38,959 bases of DNA from Miniimonas arenae (GCF_006351005.1 NZ_VENP01000031.1:1-38959); one strand, 5' to 3'. Shown: positions 10,221-18,674, numbered from the stretch's first letter. Made by a program: numbers and translations. The notes: generated by a model not told the origin, from the letters alone.

Positions 10221-10535
10221 ATGGCGAAGGACGAGACGGTTCAGGCCGTCGAGAGCACCGAGGACCACCTCGGGCACGGTGGTGACCGGAACTACCGCAA
10301 GACGCGGCAGGGCTACGTCGTCAGCGACAAGATGACCAAGACCGTCGTGGTCGAGCTCGAGGACCGGGTCAAGCACCCGCTCTACGGCAAGGTCATCCGC
10401 CGCACCACCAAGGTGAAGGCGCACGACGAGGAGCAGGTGGCCGGCATCGGCGACCTCGTCCTCATCATGGAGACGCGGCCGCTGTCCGCCACCAAGCGGT
10501 GGCGTGTGGTGGAGATCCTCGAGAAGGCCCGCTGA
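10221..10535 (+). CDS. rpsQ: 30S ribosomal protein S17
   Basis: S17 is a primary 16S-binding protein of OB fold. The 104-residue product has the core [19 protein letters not shown] and [13 protein letters not shown] after a 27-residue acidic N-terminal extension. GTG 10206 would overlap the rpmC stop and add five residues (MSEEA) but has no visible ribosome site. ATG 10221 has GAGGAAG (10212-10218) just upstream, so I prefer it. Last gene of the S10 operon before a 79-nt gap to rplN. Confidence 0.94.
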   Translation: MAKDETVQAVESTEDHLGHGGDRNYRKTRQGYVVSDKMTKTVVVELEDRVKHPLYGKVIRRTTKVKAHDEEQVAGIGDLVLIMETRPLSATKRWRVVEILEKAR

Positions 10536-10614
10536 CCAGTCAATATCCGTTCGGCCAGGCTGGTGGTTGCCTCGAGCAGCTGCCGAGAACCGGCACGACG
10601 ACAGGAGCAGTTTC

Positions 10615-10983
10615 ATGATCCAGCAGGAGTCGCGACTCAAGGTCGCCGACAACACGGGTGCGAAGGAGATCCTCTGCATCCGCGTTCTCGGCGGTTCGGG
10701 CCGTCGCTACGCCGGCATCGGTGACGTCATCGTCGCCACCGTCAAGGACGCCATCCCCGGCGGCAACGTCAAGAAGGGCGACGTCGTCAAGGCCGTGGTG
10801 GTTCGTACCCGCAAGGAGCGCCGTCGTGCCGACGGTTCCTACATCCGCTTCGACGAGAACGCGGCCGTCATCCTCAAGGCCGACGGCGAGCCTCGTGGTA
10901 CCCGCATCTTCGGCCCGGTGGGCCGCGAGCTGCGTGACAAGAAGTTCATGCGCATCGTGTCGCTCGCCCCGGAGGTGATCTGA
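10615..10983 (+). CDS. rplN: 50S ribosomal protein L14
   Basis: L14 lies at the subunit interface and contacts 16S helix 14. The 122-residue product starts [18 protein letters not shown] and includes the [14 protein letters not shown] block, ending SLAPEVI, exactly the family length. AGGAG (10603-10607) lies 7 nt before the ATG. The 79-nt gap upstream marks the border of the S10 and spc operons; I see no clear promoter in it. rplX starts 3 nt after the stop. Confidence 0.98.
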   Translation: MIQQESRLKVADNTGAKEILCIRVLGGSGRRYAGIGDVIVATVKDAIPGGNVKKGDVVKAVVVRTRKERRRADGSYIRFDENAAVILKADGEPRGTRIFGPVGRELRDKKFMRIVSLAPEVI

Positions 10984-10986
10984 GAG

Positions 10987-11334
<348 letters not shown>

Positions 11335-11335
11335 G

Positions 11336-11920
11336 ATGACCGAGACGCTTCAGGAGACGGTCGCGGAGGAGAAGGTCGCTCCGCGGCTGAAGACCCGCTA
11401 CCGCGAGGAGATCGTCCCCGCCCTGCGCGAGGAGTTCGCGTACGCGAACGTCATGCAGGTCCCCGGCCTCGTCAAGGTCGTGGTGAACATGGGTGTGGGG
11501 GACGCCGCGCGCGACTCCAAGCTCATCGACGGCGCCGTGCGCGACCTGTCGCTCATCACGGGTCAGAAGCCGCAGGTCACCAAGGCCCGCAAGTCCATCG
11601 CGCAGTTCAAGCTGCGCGAGGGTCAGCCGATCGGCGCGCACACCACGCTGCGCGGTGACCGGATGTGGGAGTTCGTGGACAGGCTGCTGTCGATCGCGCT
11701 CCCGCGCATCCGTGACTTCCGCGGGCTGGAGCCCAAGCAGTTCGACGGTCGCGGGAACTACACGTTCGGGCTCACCGAGCAGTCGATGTTCCACGAGATC
11801 GACCAGGACTCGATCGACCGCGTGCGCGGCATGGACATCACCGTGGTGACCACCGCGACGACCGACGACGAGGGCCGGTCGCTGCTGCGCCGCCTCGGCT
11901 TCCCGTTCAAGGAGAACTGA
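11336..11920 (+). CDS. rplE: 50S ribosomal protein L5
   Basis: L5 binds 5S rRNA and forms the bridge to S13 in the 30S head. The 194-residue product has a 15-residue acidic N-tail, then [53 protein letters not shown] and the conserved [12 protein letters not shown], so the family core is complete. One-base gap to rplX, with AAGGA overlapping the rplX end. AAGGAG at its own 3' end serves rpsN. Confidence 0.98.
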   Translation: MTETLQETVAEEKVAPRLKTRYREEIVPALREEFAYANVMQVPGLVKVVVNMGVGDAARDSKLIDGAVRDLSLITGQKPQVTKARKSIAQFKLREGQPIGAHTTLRGDRMWEFVDRLLSIALPRIRDFRGLEPKQFDGRGNYTFGLTEQSMFHEIDQDSIDRVRGMDITVVTTATTDDEGRSLLRRLGFPFKEN

Positions 11921-11921
11921 C

Positions 11922-12107
11922 ATGGCGAAGACCGCCCTGGTGCAGAAGGCCGCCGCGAAGCCGAAGTTCGGCGTCCGCGCGTACACGCGGTGCAACCGCT
12001 GCGGGCGTCCCCGCTCGGTGTACCGCAAGTTCGGCCTGTGCCGCATCTGCCTGCGCGAGATGGCCCTGGCGGGTCAGCTCCCGGGCATCACCAAGAGCAG
12101 CTGGTAA
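11922..12107 (+). CDS. rpsN: 30S ribosomal protein S14, zinc type
   Basis: S14 of the short zinc-binding (type Z, C+) form: 61 residues, with CNRCGRP and CRICLRE giving the four cysteine ligands. Zinc-free S14 paralogues, when present in actinobacteria, are usually about 100 residues and lie elsewhere. AAGGAG (11909-11914) lies 7 nt before ATG 11922. Standard place between rplE and rpsH. A hairpin element follows in the 69-nt gap to rpsH. Confidence 0.98.
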   Translation: MAKTALVQKAAAKPKFGVRAYTRCNRCGRPRSVYRKFGLCRICLREMALAGQLPGITKSSW

Positions 12108-12115
12108 CACGACTA

Positions 12116-12158
12116 CGCCGCAGGTTCCCCACCCGCTGAGGTGGGGGAAACCACGGCG
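12116..12158 (+). promoter_or_regulatory. Extended hairpin just before the rpsH ribosome site
   Basis: The rpsN-rpsH gap folds into one long arm: CGCCG (12116-12120) with CGGCG (12154-12158), GGTT (12123-12126) with AACC (12149-12152), CCCC with the G-run, and ACC (12131-12133) with GGT (12140-12142). The loop is CGCTGA. Two small internal asymmetries interrupt the helix. It ends immediately before the GAGGAAGGG purine run that precedes rpsH. A translational control element is a plausible inference. Confidence 0.55.
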
Positions 12159-12176
12159 AGGAAGGGCGAAGGCCCG

Positions 12177-12575
12177 ATGACGATGACAGACCCGATCGCA
12201 GACATGCTCACGCGTCTGCGCAACGCGAACTCCGCGTACCACGAGTCGGTGACCATGCCGTACTCGAAGCTCAAGTCGCGCATCGCCGAGATCCTCCAGG
12301 CGGAGGGCTACATCTCGGGGTGGCGCGTCGAGGACGCCGAGGTCGGCAAGAACCTCGTGCTGTCCCTCAAGTACGGCCCGCACCGCGAGCGCTCGCTCGC
12401 CGGCGTGCGCCGGGTGTCCAAGCCCGGTCTGCGGGTGTACGCCAAGTCGACCAACCTGCCCCAGGTGCTCGGCGGCCTCGGGGTGGCGATCCTGTCCACC
12501 TCCTCGGGTCTGCTGACGGACCGTCAGGCGGCAACGAAGGGCGTGGGTGGGGAAGTCCTCGCCTACGTCTGGTAA
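12177..12575 (+). CDS. rpsH: 30S ribosomal protein S8
   Basis: S8 binds the central domain of 16S rRNA and in E. coli also represses the spc operon by binding its mRNA. The 132-residue product starts [23 protein letters not shown], exactly like actinobacterial S8, and ends [11 protein letters not shown] with the [12 protein letters not shown] motif. ATG 12177 is preferred over ATG 12183 and over an upstream GTG at 12141 inside the hairpin, on conservation. A long hairpin lies directly upstream, one of the few gaps inside this operon. Confidence 0.97.
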   Translation: MTMTDPIADMLTRLRNANSAYHESVTMPYSKLKSRIAEILQAEGYISGWRVEDAEVGKNLVLSLKYGPHRERSLAGVRRVSKPGLRVYAKSTNLPQVLGGLGVAILSTSSGLLTDRQAATKGVGGEVLAYVW

Positions 12576-12587
12576 AGGAGGAGAACC

Positions 12588-13124
12588 ATGTCGCGCATCG
12601 GAAAGGTCCCGGTCGTGGTTCCCGCCGCCGTCGACGTCACGCTCGCCGACGGCGTCGTGACGGTCAAGGGCCCCAAGGGCACGCTGGCGCACACGATCCC
12701 CTCGACCATTACGGTCGAGCACACCGACGGCACCCTCGTGGTGACCCGTGAGAACGACGAGCGCACCGCGCGGTCGCTCCACGGCCTCACCCGGACGCTG
12801 CTGGCCAACCTGGTCACGGGCGTCACCGAGGGCTACGAGAAGAAGCTCGAGATCGTCGGCACCGGTTACCGCGTGGCGGCCAAGGGCAGCGACCTCGAGT
12901 TCGCGCTCGGCTTCAGCCACCCGGTCACCGTCAAGGCGCCGGAGGGCATCACCTTCGCCGTCGAGTCCCCGACCAAGTTCTCGGTCGTGGGCATCGACAA
13001 GCAGCAGGTGGGCGAGGTCGCCGCCAACATCAGGAAGATCCGCAAGCCGGAGCCCTACAAGGGCAAGGGCGTGCGGTACGCGGGCGAGCAGGTCCGCCGC
13101 AAGGTCGGAAAGGCTGGTAAGTGA
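12588..13124 (+). CDS. rplF: 50S ribosomal protein L6
   Basis: L6 lies near the factor-binding site and sarcin-ricin loop. The 178-residue product [17 protein letters not shown] has the two repeated L6 folds and the C-terminal signature [19 protein letters not shown] near-perfect AAAGGAGG (12574-12581) lies 6 nt before ATG 12588. Twelve-nt gap to rpsH. The TGA overlaps a GTG that could begin rplR. Confidence 0.98.
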   Translation: MSRIGKVPVVVPAAVDVTLADGVVTVKGPKGTLAHTIPSTITVEHTDGTLVVTRENDERTARSLHGLTRTLLANLVTGVTEGYEKKLEIVGTGYRVAAKGSDLEFALGFSHPVTVKAPEGITFAVESPTKFSVVGIDKQQVGEVAANIRKIRKPEPYKGKGVRYAGEQVRRKVGKAGK

Positions 13125-13126
13125 CC

Positions 13127-13504
13127 ATGGCTGTCTCCATCAAGTCGGCCGGGAAGTCCAAGGCCACGGCGCGTCAGCGCCGCCACCTCCGGCTGCGCAA
13201 GCGCATCGCCGGCACGTCCGAGCGTCCGCGCCTGGTCGTCACCCGCAGCGCGCGGCACATCGTCGCGCAGCTCGTGGACGACTCCACCGGCACCACGATC
13301 GCCTCGGCCTCGACGCTCGAGGCCGACCTGCGCGCCAACACCGACGCCAAGGTCGACAAGGCGAAGGTCGTCGGCGGCCTGGTGGCCAAGCGCGCTGCCG
13401 CCGCCGGCGTCACCGTGGCGGTGTTCGACCGGGGTGGCAACGCCTACCACGGTCGCGTCGCAGCCGTCGCCGACGGCGCCCGCGAGGGAGGCCTGACGCT
13501 GTGA
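13127..13504 (+). CDS. rplR: 50S ribosomal protein L18
   Basis: L18 binds 5S rRNA in the central protuberance. The 125-residue product [27 protein letters not shown]...[17 protein letters not shown] is full length and ends [13 protein letters not shown] 13121 overlaps the rplF stop (GTGA) and has GGAAAGG 7 nt upstream, so a start two residues earlier (MTMAVS) is also possible. I kept ATG 13127 on family similarity. rpsE follows after 28 nt. Confidence 0.96.
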   Translation: MAVSIKSAGKSKATARQRRHLRLRKRIAGTSERPRLVVTRSARHIVAQLVDDSTGTTIASASTLEADLRANTDAKVDKAKVVGGLVAKRAAAAGVTVAVFDRGGNAYHGRVAAVADGAREGGLTL

Positions 13505-13532
13505 TGACCCAGAAGCAGGAGAGGAACGTCTG

Positions 13533-14219
13533 ATGGCTGCACCGCAGCGCAGCAGGACTGCCGGCGCGGCCGGCGGCAACGAGAACGACCGCTCGAACGA
13601 CCGCGGTGGACGCGGCGAGCGCCGCAACGACCGTGGTGGTCGCGGCGACCGCAACGCCCGCGAGGCCGAGCGCAACCAGTTCGTCGAGCGCGTCGTGACG
13701 ATCAACCGCGTCGCGAAGGTCGTCAAGGGTGGACGCCGCTTCAGCTTCACGGCCCTCGTGGTCGTGGGCGACGGCGACGGCACCGTCGGTGTCGGCTACG
13801 GGAAGGCCAAGGAGGTGCCCGCCGCGATCGCGAAGGGCGTCGAGGAGGCCAAGAAGAACTTCTTCCGCGTGCCCCGCATCGGCCGCACCATCCCGCACAT
13901 CGTGCAGGGTGAGGCCGCCGCGGGCGTCGTGTTCCTGCGTCCCGCCTCGCCGGGTACCGGGGTCATCGCGGGCGGTCCCGTCCGCGCGGTCCTGGACTGC
14001 GCCGGCATCCACGACGTGCTGAGCAAGTCGCTCGGCTCGTCGAACGCGATCAACATCGTGCACGCGACCGTCGCGGCGCTCCGTTCGCTCGAGCAGCCCG
14101 AGGCCGTCGCGGCCCGTCGTGGCCTGCCGGTCGAGGACGTCGTCCCGGCCCCGCTGCTGCGGGCCCAGGCCCAGGCGCGCGCCGAGGCTGCGGCCAAGAC
14201 GCAGGTGGGGGTGGCGTGA
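13533..14219 (+). CDS. rpsE: 30S ribosomal protein S5
   Basis: S5 is important for accuracy and lies at the mRNA entry. The 228-residue product has a 45-residue N-terminal extension rich in Arg, Gly, Asp and Asn ([18 protein letters not shown] region), then the S5 core [36 protein letters not shown] and the [12 protein letters not shown] motif. The extension is low complexity and probably disordered; such tails are frequent in actinobacterial S5. Ribosome site CAGGAGAGGAA lies just before ATG 13533. Overlaps rpmD. Confidence 0.97.
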   Translation: MAAPQRSRTAGAAGGNENDRSNDRGGRGERRNDRGGRGDRNAREAERNQFVERVVTINRVAKVVKGGRRFSFTALVVVGDGDGTVGVGYGKAKEVPAAIAKGVEEAKKNFFRVPRIGRTIPHIVQGEAAAGVVFLRPASPGTGVIAGGPVRAVLDCAGIHDVLSKSLGSSNAINIVHATVAALRSLEQPEAVAARRGLPVEDVVPAPLLRAQAQARAEAAAKTQVGVA

Positions 14220-14401
14220 TGGCTTCGCTCGAGATCACCCAGACCCGCTCCGCCATCGGCGGCAAGCACAAGCAGCGTGAGACGCTGCGCACGCTGGGCC
14301 TCGGCAAGATCGGCCGCACGGCCGTCTACGAGGACTCCCCGCAGGTGCGCGGCATGATCCAGGTGGTTTCCCACCTGGTGAAGGTCGAGGAGGTCGACTG
14401 A
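14219..14401 (+). CDS. rpmD: 50S ribosomal protein L30
   Basis: L30 is a small large-subunit protein found in many but not all bacteria. The 60-residue product [32 protein letters not shown] has the usual core and ends [11 protein letters not shown] 14219 overlaps the rpsE stop (TGATG); GTG 14216 would add one Met. Its own stop overlaps the rplO ATG in the same way, so rpsE-rpmD-rplO are translationally coupled. Confidence 0.96.
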   Translation: MASLEITQTRSAIGGKHKQRETLRTLGLGKIGRTAVYEDSPQVRGMIQVVSHLVKVEEVD

Positions 14402-14907
14402 TGGCTGAGGCCAAGAAGGCGGCCGCCAAGGAGCAGGCTCCGGCCGACGCTCCCCAGGCGGGCGCGACGCTCAAGCTCCACCACCTGCGCCCCGCGCCCG
14501 GCTCGAACACGGCCAAGACGCGCGTCGGTCGTGGTGAGGGCTCGAAGGGCAAGACGGCGGGCCGCGGTACCAAGGGCACCAAGGCGCGCTACCAGGTTCC
14601 TGCCGGGTTCGAGGGTGGGCAGATGCCGATGCACATGCGGCTGCCCAAGCTCCGCGGGTTCACCAACCCGTTCCGGACCGAGTACCAGGTCGTCAACGTC
14701 GAGCGGCTCGCCGCCCTGTTCCCGCAGGGTGGCGCCGTGAGCGTCGAGGACCTCGTGGCGAAGGGCGCCGTGCGCGCCAACCGCCCGGTCAAGGTCCTCG
14801 GCGACGGCGACCTGGGCGGCGTGGCCCTCCAGGTCACGGTCGACAAGGTCTCGGCCTCCGCCAAGGAGAAGATCGAGGCCGCCGGCGGTTCGGTGACGCA
14901 GGCCTGA
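14401..14907 (+). CDS. rplO: 50S ribosomal protein L15
   Basis: L15 is a late-assembly protein threading into 23S rRNA. The 168-residue product has a 22-residue Ala/Lys-rich N-tail, then [36 protein letters not shown] (in parts) and the conserved [19 protein letters not shown] block near residues 70-88. ATG overlaps the rpmD stop by one base. A 15-bp hairpin begins 6 nt after the stop, so the spc message may largely end here. Confidence 0.97.
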   Translation: MAEAKKAAAKEQAPADAPQAGATLKLHHLRPAPGSNTAKTRVGRGEGSKGKTAGRGTKGTKARYQVPAGFEGGQMPMHMRLPKLRGFTNPFRTEYQVVNVERLAALFPQGGAVSVEDLVAKGAVRANRPVKVLGDGDLGGVALQVTVDKVSASAKEKIEAAGGSVTQA

Positions 14908-14912
14908 CGATC

Positions 14913-14947
14913 ACGGGTGGCGACGCTCCAGCAGCGTCGCCACCCGT
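14913..14947 (+). terminator. Strong hairpin between rplO and secY
   Basis: Perfect 15-bp stem ACGGGTGGCGACGCT (14913-14927) with its complement (14933-14947), CCAGC loop, followed by TTCGTCGTCCC. It is one of the longest perfect stems in the window and lies inside what is usually a continuous spc operon. It can terminate or attenuate transcription before secY. Confidence 0.7.
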
Positions 14948-15000
14948 TCGTCGTCCCTCCGGGCGCCAGGAGGTGCCCGGTCCAGCGACCTGGAGGAAGT

Positions 15001-16308
15001 GTGCTCAGGGCATTCGCTCAGGCGTTCCGCACGCCCGACCTGCGGCGCAAGCTGCTCTTCACGATGGGCATCATCGTGATCTTCCGCATCGGCTCGTTCC
15101 TGCCGACCCCGGGAGTGAACTACGCCAACGTCCAGACCTGTGTCTCGGCGTCCGCGGACAACGACGTCCTCGGCCTCATCAACCTCTTCTCGGGCGGTGC
15201 GCTGCTGCAGCTGTCCGTGTTCGCGCTCGGGATCATGCCGTACATCACGGCGAGCATCATCGTGCAGCTCCTGCGCGTGGTGATCCCCCACTTCGAGGCC
15301 CTGCACAAGGAGGGCCAGGCGGGTACCGCGAAGCTCACGCAGTACACCCGCTACCTCACGATCTTCCTCGCGATCCTGCAGGCCACCACCATCATCACGA
15401 CGGCGCGCACCGGTGTGCTCTTCGGCGGGTGCGGTGAGGCCGGCGGAACCATCCCCGTGATCTCCGACGACTCGGCCGTGACGATCCTGCTGGCGATCCT
15501 CACGATGACGGCCGGCACGGGCCTGGTGATGTGGCTCGCCGAGCTCATCACCGAGCGCGGCGTCGGCAACGGCATGTCGCTCCTCATCTTCATCTCGATC
15601 GCCGCGTCGTTCCCGGCCGCTCTCTGGACCGTGGCCAACGCGCAGGGCGGGTTCATGACCTTCCTGCTCGTGGTGCTCCTCGCGCTGCTGCTCATCGCCG
15701 TCGTGGTGTTCGTCGAGCAGTCCCAGCGCCGGATCCCGGTGCAGTACGCCAAGCGGATGGTCGGGCGTCGGGTGTACGGCGGGACCAGCACCTACATCCC
15801 GATCAAGATCAACATGGCCGGCGTGATCCCGGTGATCTTCGCGAGCTCGATCCTCATGCTGCCCACGCTGCTGGCGCAGTTCGGGGACCAGAACGCGGGC
15901 TGGGTGCAGTGGATCCTGCGGCACTTCGCCACGCCGGCCTCGCCGTTCTACCTCATCACGTTCGCCCTGCTGATCCTGTTCTTCGCGTTCTTCTACACGT
16001 CGATCACGTTCAACCCGGACGAGGTCGCCGACAACATGAAGCGGTACGGCGGCTTCGTCCCCGGCATCCGCGCCGGGCGCCCGACGGCGGAGTACCTGCG
16101 TTACGTGATCAACCGCGTCACGTCCGCAGGCTCGATCTACCTCGTGCTCGTGGCGCTCATCCCGACGCTCGCCTTCGTGCTGCTCGGCATCTCGAACATC
16201 CCGTTCGGCGGCACGTCGCTGCTGATCATCGTGGGTGTCGGCCTGGAGACTGTGAAGCAGATCGACTCCCAGCTCCAGCAGCGCCACTACGAAGGGATCC
16301 TCAAGTGA
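15001..16308 (+). CDS. secY: Protein translocase subunit SecY
   Basis: SecY is the channel of the Sec translocon in the cytoplasmic membrane. The 435-residue product starts MLRAFAQAFRTPDLRRKLLFTMGIIVIFRIGSF and has about ten hydrophobic segments, with the plug/TM2 region GLINLFSGGALLQLSVFALGIMPYITASIIVQ in pieces near residues 55-90. GGAGG (14992-14996) stands 4 nt before GTG 15001. An in-frame GTG at 14917 would add 28 non-conserved residues encoded by the hairpin and is rejected. TGA overlaps the adk GTG. Confidence 0.97.
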   Translation: MLRAFAQAFRTPDLRRKLLFTMGIIVIFRIGSFLPTPGVNYANVQTCVSASADNDVLGLINLFSGGALLQLSVFALGIMPYITASIIVQLLRVVIPHFEALHKEGQAGTAKLTQYTRYLTIFLAILQATTIITTARTGVLFGGCGEAGGTIPVISDDSAVTILLAILTMTAGTGLVMWLAELITERGVGNGMSLLIFISIAASFPAALWTVANAQGGFMTFLLVVLLALLLIAVVVFVEQSQRRIPVQYAKRMVGRRVYGGTSTYIPIKINMAGVIPVIFASSILMLPTLLAQFGDQNAGWVQWILRHFATPASPFYLITFALLILFFAFFYTSITFNPDEVADNMKRYGGFVPGIRAGRPTAEYLRYVINRVTSAGSIYLVLVALIPTLAFVLLGISNIPFGGTSLLIIVGVGLETVKQIDSQLQQRHYEGILK

Positions 16309-16889
16309 GCCGTCTCGTCATCATGGGCCCGCAGGGGTCGGGCAAGGGCACCCAGGCGGCGCGCATCGCCGAGGCGCTGGGCATCCCGGCGATCTCGACG
16401 GGGGACATCTTCCGCGCGAACATCAAGGGCGGCACGGAGCTCGGGCAGCTCGCCCGCTCCTACTCCGACCGCGGTGAGCTCGTGCCGGACGAGGTCACCA
16501 ACGCGATGGTGCGCGACCGCCTCGCCCAGCCCGATGCCGCCGGCGGGTTCCTGCTGGACGGGTACCCCCGCAACGCGGCGCAGGTCACCGAGCTGGACGC
16601 GATCCTCGCCGAGCACGGCGTCGCGCTCGACGCCGTGATCGAGCTGGAGGTGCCCACCGAGGAGCTGCTCGAGCGGCTCGCCCACCGGGCTGCGGTGGAG
16701 GGTCGCGCCGACGACACGGCCGAGGTGATCCGTCGTCGCCTCGACCTGTACCACGAGCAGACCGCGCCGCTCGCGGCGACCTACGCCGAGCGCGGCCTGC
16801 ACGTCCCGGTCACCGGGACGGGCGAGGTCGCCGCGATCACGGACGCGATCCTCGACGCGCTGCGCGCGCACGGGGGAGCGACCGCCTGA
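16305..16889 (+). CDS. adk: Adenylate kinase
   Basis: Adenylate kinase interconverts ATP + AMP and 2 ADP in the cytosol. The 194-residue product has the P-loop GPQGSGKGT (8-16), the AMP-site STGDIFR (about 30-36) and GFLLDGYPRN (about 81-90). It is the short form, with only a few residues in place of the zinc-type LID, as usual in actinobacteria. GTG 16305 overlaps the secY stop (GTGA) with GAAGGGA (16291-16297) upstream. The gene that often follows, map, is absent; infA comes next after its own promoter. Confidence 0.97.
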   Translation: MSRLVIMGPQGSGKGTQAARIAEALGIPAISTGDIFRANIKGGTELGQLARSYSDRGELVPDEVTNAMVRDRLAQPDAAGGFLLDGYPRNAAQVTELDAILAEHGVALDAVIELEVPTEELLERLAHRAAVEGRADDTAEVIRRRLDLYHEQTAPLAATYAERGLHVPVTGTGEVAAITDAILDALRAHGGATA

Positions 16890-16938
16890 GCACTCCACGC
16901 GGGCCCCTCGTGACTCGGGTGCGCGGAGCCGGCGTCGT

Positions 16939-16967
16939 TTGGGGCATTTCGGCCCGTGCCGTATGAT
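16939..16967 (+). promoter_or_regulatory. Promoter of the infA/alpha operon
   Basis: TTGGGG (16939-16944) and TATGAT (16962-16967) with a 17-bp spacer. The -10 box is near consensus, the -35 is half-matching. Transcription would begin near 16974, at the foot of the first leader hairpin. Confidence 0.7.
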
Positions 16968-16976
16968 GTCTCGTTG

Positions 16977-17085
16977 GGTTCGCGTGCCGTAAACGGCTGG
17001 ACGCGACGCGAACCGCACCCACGACCATCCGATCGTGATGCAGCCGCGCACGCGGCGGCGTCGAGCGGGATTCCGCCTCGTCGCC
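16977..17085 (+). promoter_or_regulatory. Two-hairpin infA leader
   Basis: The 150-nt infA leader has two clear structures. GGTTCGCGT (16977-16985) pairs with ACGCGAACC (17006-17014), enclosing a GCCG-TAAA-CGGC hairpin (16986-16997). A second arm at 17057-17085 pairs GGCG/CGCC, CGAG/CTCG and CGG/CCG with a GATT loop. The first starts almost at the predicted transcription start. Role unknown. Confidence 0.45.
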
Positions 17086-17123
17086 ACATCATGCAGGACC
17101 AGCCCGAGGAGTAAGCGGAGGAC

Positions 17124-17345
17124 ATGGGGAAGAAGGACGGTGTCATCGAGATCGAGGGCGTCGTGGTCGAGGCGCTCCCGAACGCGATGTTTCGCGTGGA
17201 GCTCAGCAACGGGCACAAGGTGCTCGCGATGATCTCGGGCAAGATGCGCCAGAACTACATCCGGATCCTGCCGGAGGACCGCGTCGTGGTGGAGCTCACG
17301 CCGTACGACCTGTCCCGTGGCCGGATCGTCTACCGCTACAAGTAA
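17124..17345 (+). CDS. infA: Translation initiation factor IF-1
   Basis: IF-1 occupies the 30S A site during initiation. The 73-residue product [35 protein letters not shown] has the OB fold and the conserved [16 protein letters not shown] block, ending RGRIVYRYK. Two purine runs precede it: GAGGAG (17106-17111) and GGAG (17117-17120). It has its own promoter and a 150-nt structured leader, and heads the rpmJ-rpsM-rpsK-rpoA-rplQ run. Confidence 0.98.
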   Translation: MGKKDGVIEIEGVVVEALPNAMFRVELSNGHKVLAMISGKMRQNYIRILPEDRVVVELTPYDLSRGRIVYRYK

Positions 17346-17403
17346 GCCACCCCGCAACGAGCAAGCCGTCGCCCGCCAGGGCGCGCGGCGGCAAGGAACG
17401 ATC

Positions 17404-17517
17404 ATGAAGGTCAAGCCCAGCGTCAAGCCGATCTGCGACAAGTGCAAGGTCATCCGCCGGCACGGTCGCGTCATGGTGATCTGCGAGAACCTGCGCCACA
17501 AGCAGCGTCAGGGCTGA
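17404..17517 (+). CDS. rpmJ: 50S ribosomal protein L36, zinc type
   Basis: L36 is the smallest large-subunit protein, and binds zinc in this form. The 37-residue product [20 protein letters not shown] has ligands C11, C14, C27 and H32 (CxxC...Cx4H). AAGGAA (17393-17398) is 5 nt before ATG 17404. Placement after infA and before rpsM is canonical. The zinc-free paralogue that some actinobacteria induce under zinc starvation is not in this window. Confidence 0.98.
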   Translation: MKVKPSVKPICDKCKVIRRHGRVMVICENLRHKQRQG

Positions 17518-17610
17518 GTAGCCCCCGCTGACCGGTCGGGCCGCTGCGCCCGATCCACCCGCCGGCCACGCCGGCACCGGCGGCAGTCACGCCGCCAGCG
17601 ATGCACCACC

Positions 17611-17664
17611 CGCCCCGCGAGGGGCGACCCCCCGGTCCGGAGGCCGGGGCCCACGGCCCGTGGG
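17611..17664 (+). promoter_or_regulatory. Three consecutive hairpins before rpsM
   Basis: CGCCCC-GCGA-GGGGCG (17611-17626, a GNRA loop), CCCCGG/CCGGGG (17630-17649, 8-nt loop) and CCCACG-GCC-CGTGGG (17650-17664) follow one another with almost no gaps, ending 48 nt before the rpsM ATG. In E. coli the rpsM leader is the S4 target of the alpha operon. Here rpsD is not in the operon, so the ligand, if any, is unknown. Confidence 0.5.
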
Positions 17665-17712
17665 ACGGTGCGTCGACCGACCTCCGGACTCCCGTGACGG
17701 AGAACACCGCAC

Positions 17713-18093
17713 ATGGCACGTCTTGTCGGAGTCGACCTCCCCCGCGAGAAGCGGCTCGAGGTTGCACTCACCTACATCTACGGCATCGGCCGTACTCGCG
17801 CGGCCGAGACCCTCGCCGCAACCGGCCTGAGCCCGGACCTGCGCGTGCGCGACCTCGGTGACGCCGAACTCGTCGCGCTTCGTGACCACATCGAGGGCAG
17901 CTACAAGACCGAGGGTGACCTTCGCCGCGAGGTCGCCGCTGACATCCGTCGCAAGGTGGAGATCGGTTCGTACGAGGGTCTGCGTCACCGCCGCGGCCTC
18001 CCGGTGCGCGGCCAGCGCACGAAGACCAACGCGCGTACTCGCAAGGGTCCCAAGCGGACCGTGGCCGGCAAGAAGAAGGCCGGTCGCAAGTAG
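17713..18093 (+). CDS. rpsM: 30S ribosomal protein S13
   Basis: S13 lies in the 30S head and contacts the P-site tRNA and L5. The 126-residue product [26 protein letters not shown] has the helix-two-turn-helix core and the C-terminal [22 protein letters not shown] block (around 94-115) with a lysine-rich end. GACGGAGAA lies upstream. First gene of the alpha group after a 195-nt structured gap. Confidence 0.98.
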   Translation: MARLVGVDLPREKRLEVALTYIYGIGRTRAAETLAATGLSPDLRVRDLGDAELVALRDHIEGSYKTEGDLRREVAADIRRKVEIGSYEGLRHRRGLPVRGQRTKTNARTRKGPKRTVAGKKKAGRK

Positions 18094-18100
18094 CCGGTGA

Positions 18101-18116
18101 CCCGCCCTCGGGCGGG
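18101..18116 (+). terminator. Hairpin between rpsM and rpsK
   Basis: CCCGCC (18101-18106) pairs with GGCGGG (18111-18116) around CTCG. Flanking CCGG at 18094-18097 and 18119-18122 can extend it across small internal loops. Likely an intercistronic stabiliser or mild attenuator rather than a full stop. Confidence 0.35.
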
Positions 18117-18148
18117 ACCCGGTCCGACGACCTCGACGAAGGAACAGC

Positions 18149-18559
18149 ATGCCTCCCAAGACTCGCGCCGCTGCGTCCGGCGCTCGCAAGACGCGCCGCA
18201 AGGAGAAGAAGAACGTCTCCCACGGCCACGCCTACATCAAGTCGACCTTCAACAACACGATCGTGTCGATCACGGACCCCACGGGTGCCGTGATCGCGTG
18301 GGCCTCCTCGGGCCAGGTCGGCTTCAAGGGGTCGCGCAAGTCGACCCCGTTCGCCGCCCAGCTCGCCGCCGAGGCCGCCGCCCGCCGCGCGCAGGAGCAC
18401 GGCATGAAGAAGGTCGACGTCTTCGTGAAGGGCCCGGGCTCGGGCCGCGAGACCGCGATCCGCTCGCTCCAGGCCACCGGCCTCGAGGTCGGCTCGATCT
18501 CCGACGTGACGCCGCAGGCGCACAACGGGGTCCGGCCGCCGAAGCGTCGCCGCGTCTGA
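18149..18559 (+). CDS. rpsK: 30S ribosomal protein S11
   Basis: S11 forms the 30S platform with S18 and lies by the E-site mRNA. The 136-residue product [41 protein letters not shown] (in parts) has a basic N-tail and the conserved [26 protein letters not shown] and VRPPKRRRV ends. CGAAGGAA lies just before ATG 18149. In many bacteria rpsD follows; here a 115-nt hairpin-filled gap and rpoA follow. Confidence 0.98.
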   Translation: MPPKTRAAASGARKTRRKEKKNVSHGHAYIKSTFNNTIVSITDPTGAVIAWASSGQVGFKGSRKSTPFAAQLAAEAAARRAQEHGMKKVDVFVKGPGSGRETAIRSLQATGLEVGSISDVTPQAHNGVRPPKRRRV

Positions 18560-18565
18560 TCCTCT

Positions 18566-18655
18566 CGCCGGCCGGGCCTCGTGCCCGGCCGGCGGACCCA
18601 TCGCCGTCCGCGCGCCCGCGGACGGCTCCCGGACGGCGTCATATAGCGGACGCCG
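18566..18655 (+). terminator. Triple-hairpin block between rpsK and rpoA
   Basis: Three perfect hairpins in 90 nt: a 12-bp stem 18566-18577/18583-18594 with CTCGT-type loop, a 10-bp stem GCCGTCCGCG/CGCGGACGGC (18603-18626, loop CGCC), and a 7-bp stem CGGCGTC/GACGCCG (18634-18655, loop ATATAGCG). The first is the likely attenuator; the last ends near the rpoA ribosome site. No convincing promoter is seen. Confidence 0.65.
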
Positions 18656-18674
18656 AAGGAAGGAATGACCGCCC

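Noticed and set aside
10534-10544. GACCAGTCAAT in the rpsQ-rplN gap as a solo copy of the 38-kb element
   Set aside because: Only 11 nt match and no partner arm is present; kept as a note under the 125-bp element, not as a separate feature.
14917-15000. Earlier in-frame GTG for secY
   Set aside because: It would translate the 15-bp hairpin into a non-conserved 28-residue tail, and GGAGG sits at GTG 15001.
17091-17114. Seven-codon upstream frame (MQDQPEE) ending 9 nt before infA
   Set aside because: It has no ribosome site of its own and such short frames arise by chance. Its GAGGAG more likely serves infA.
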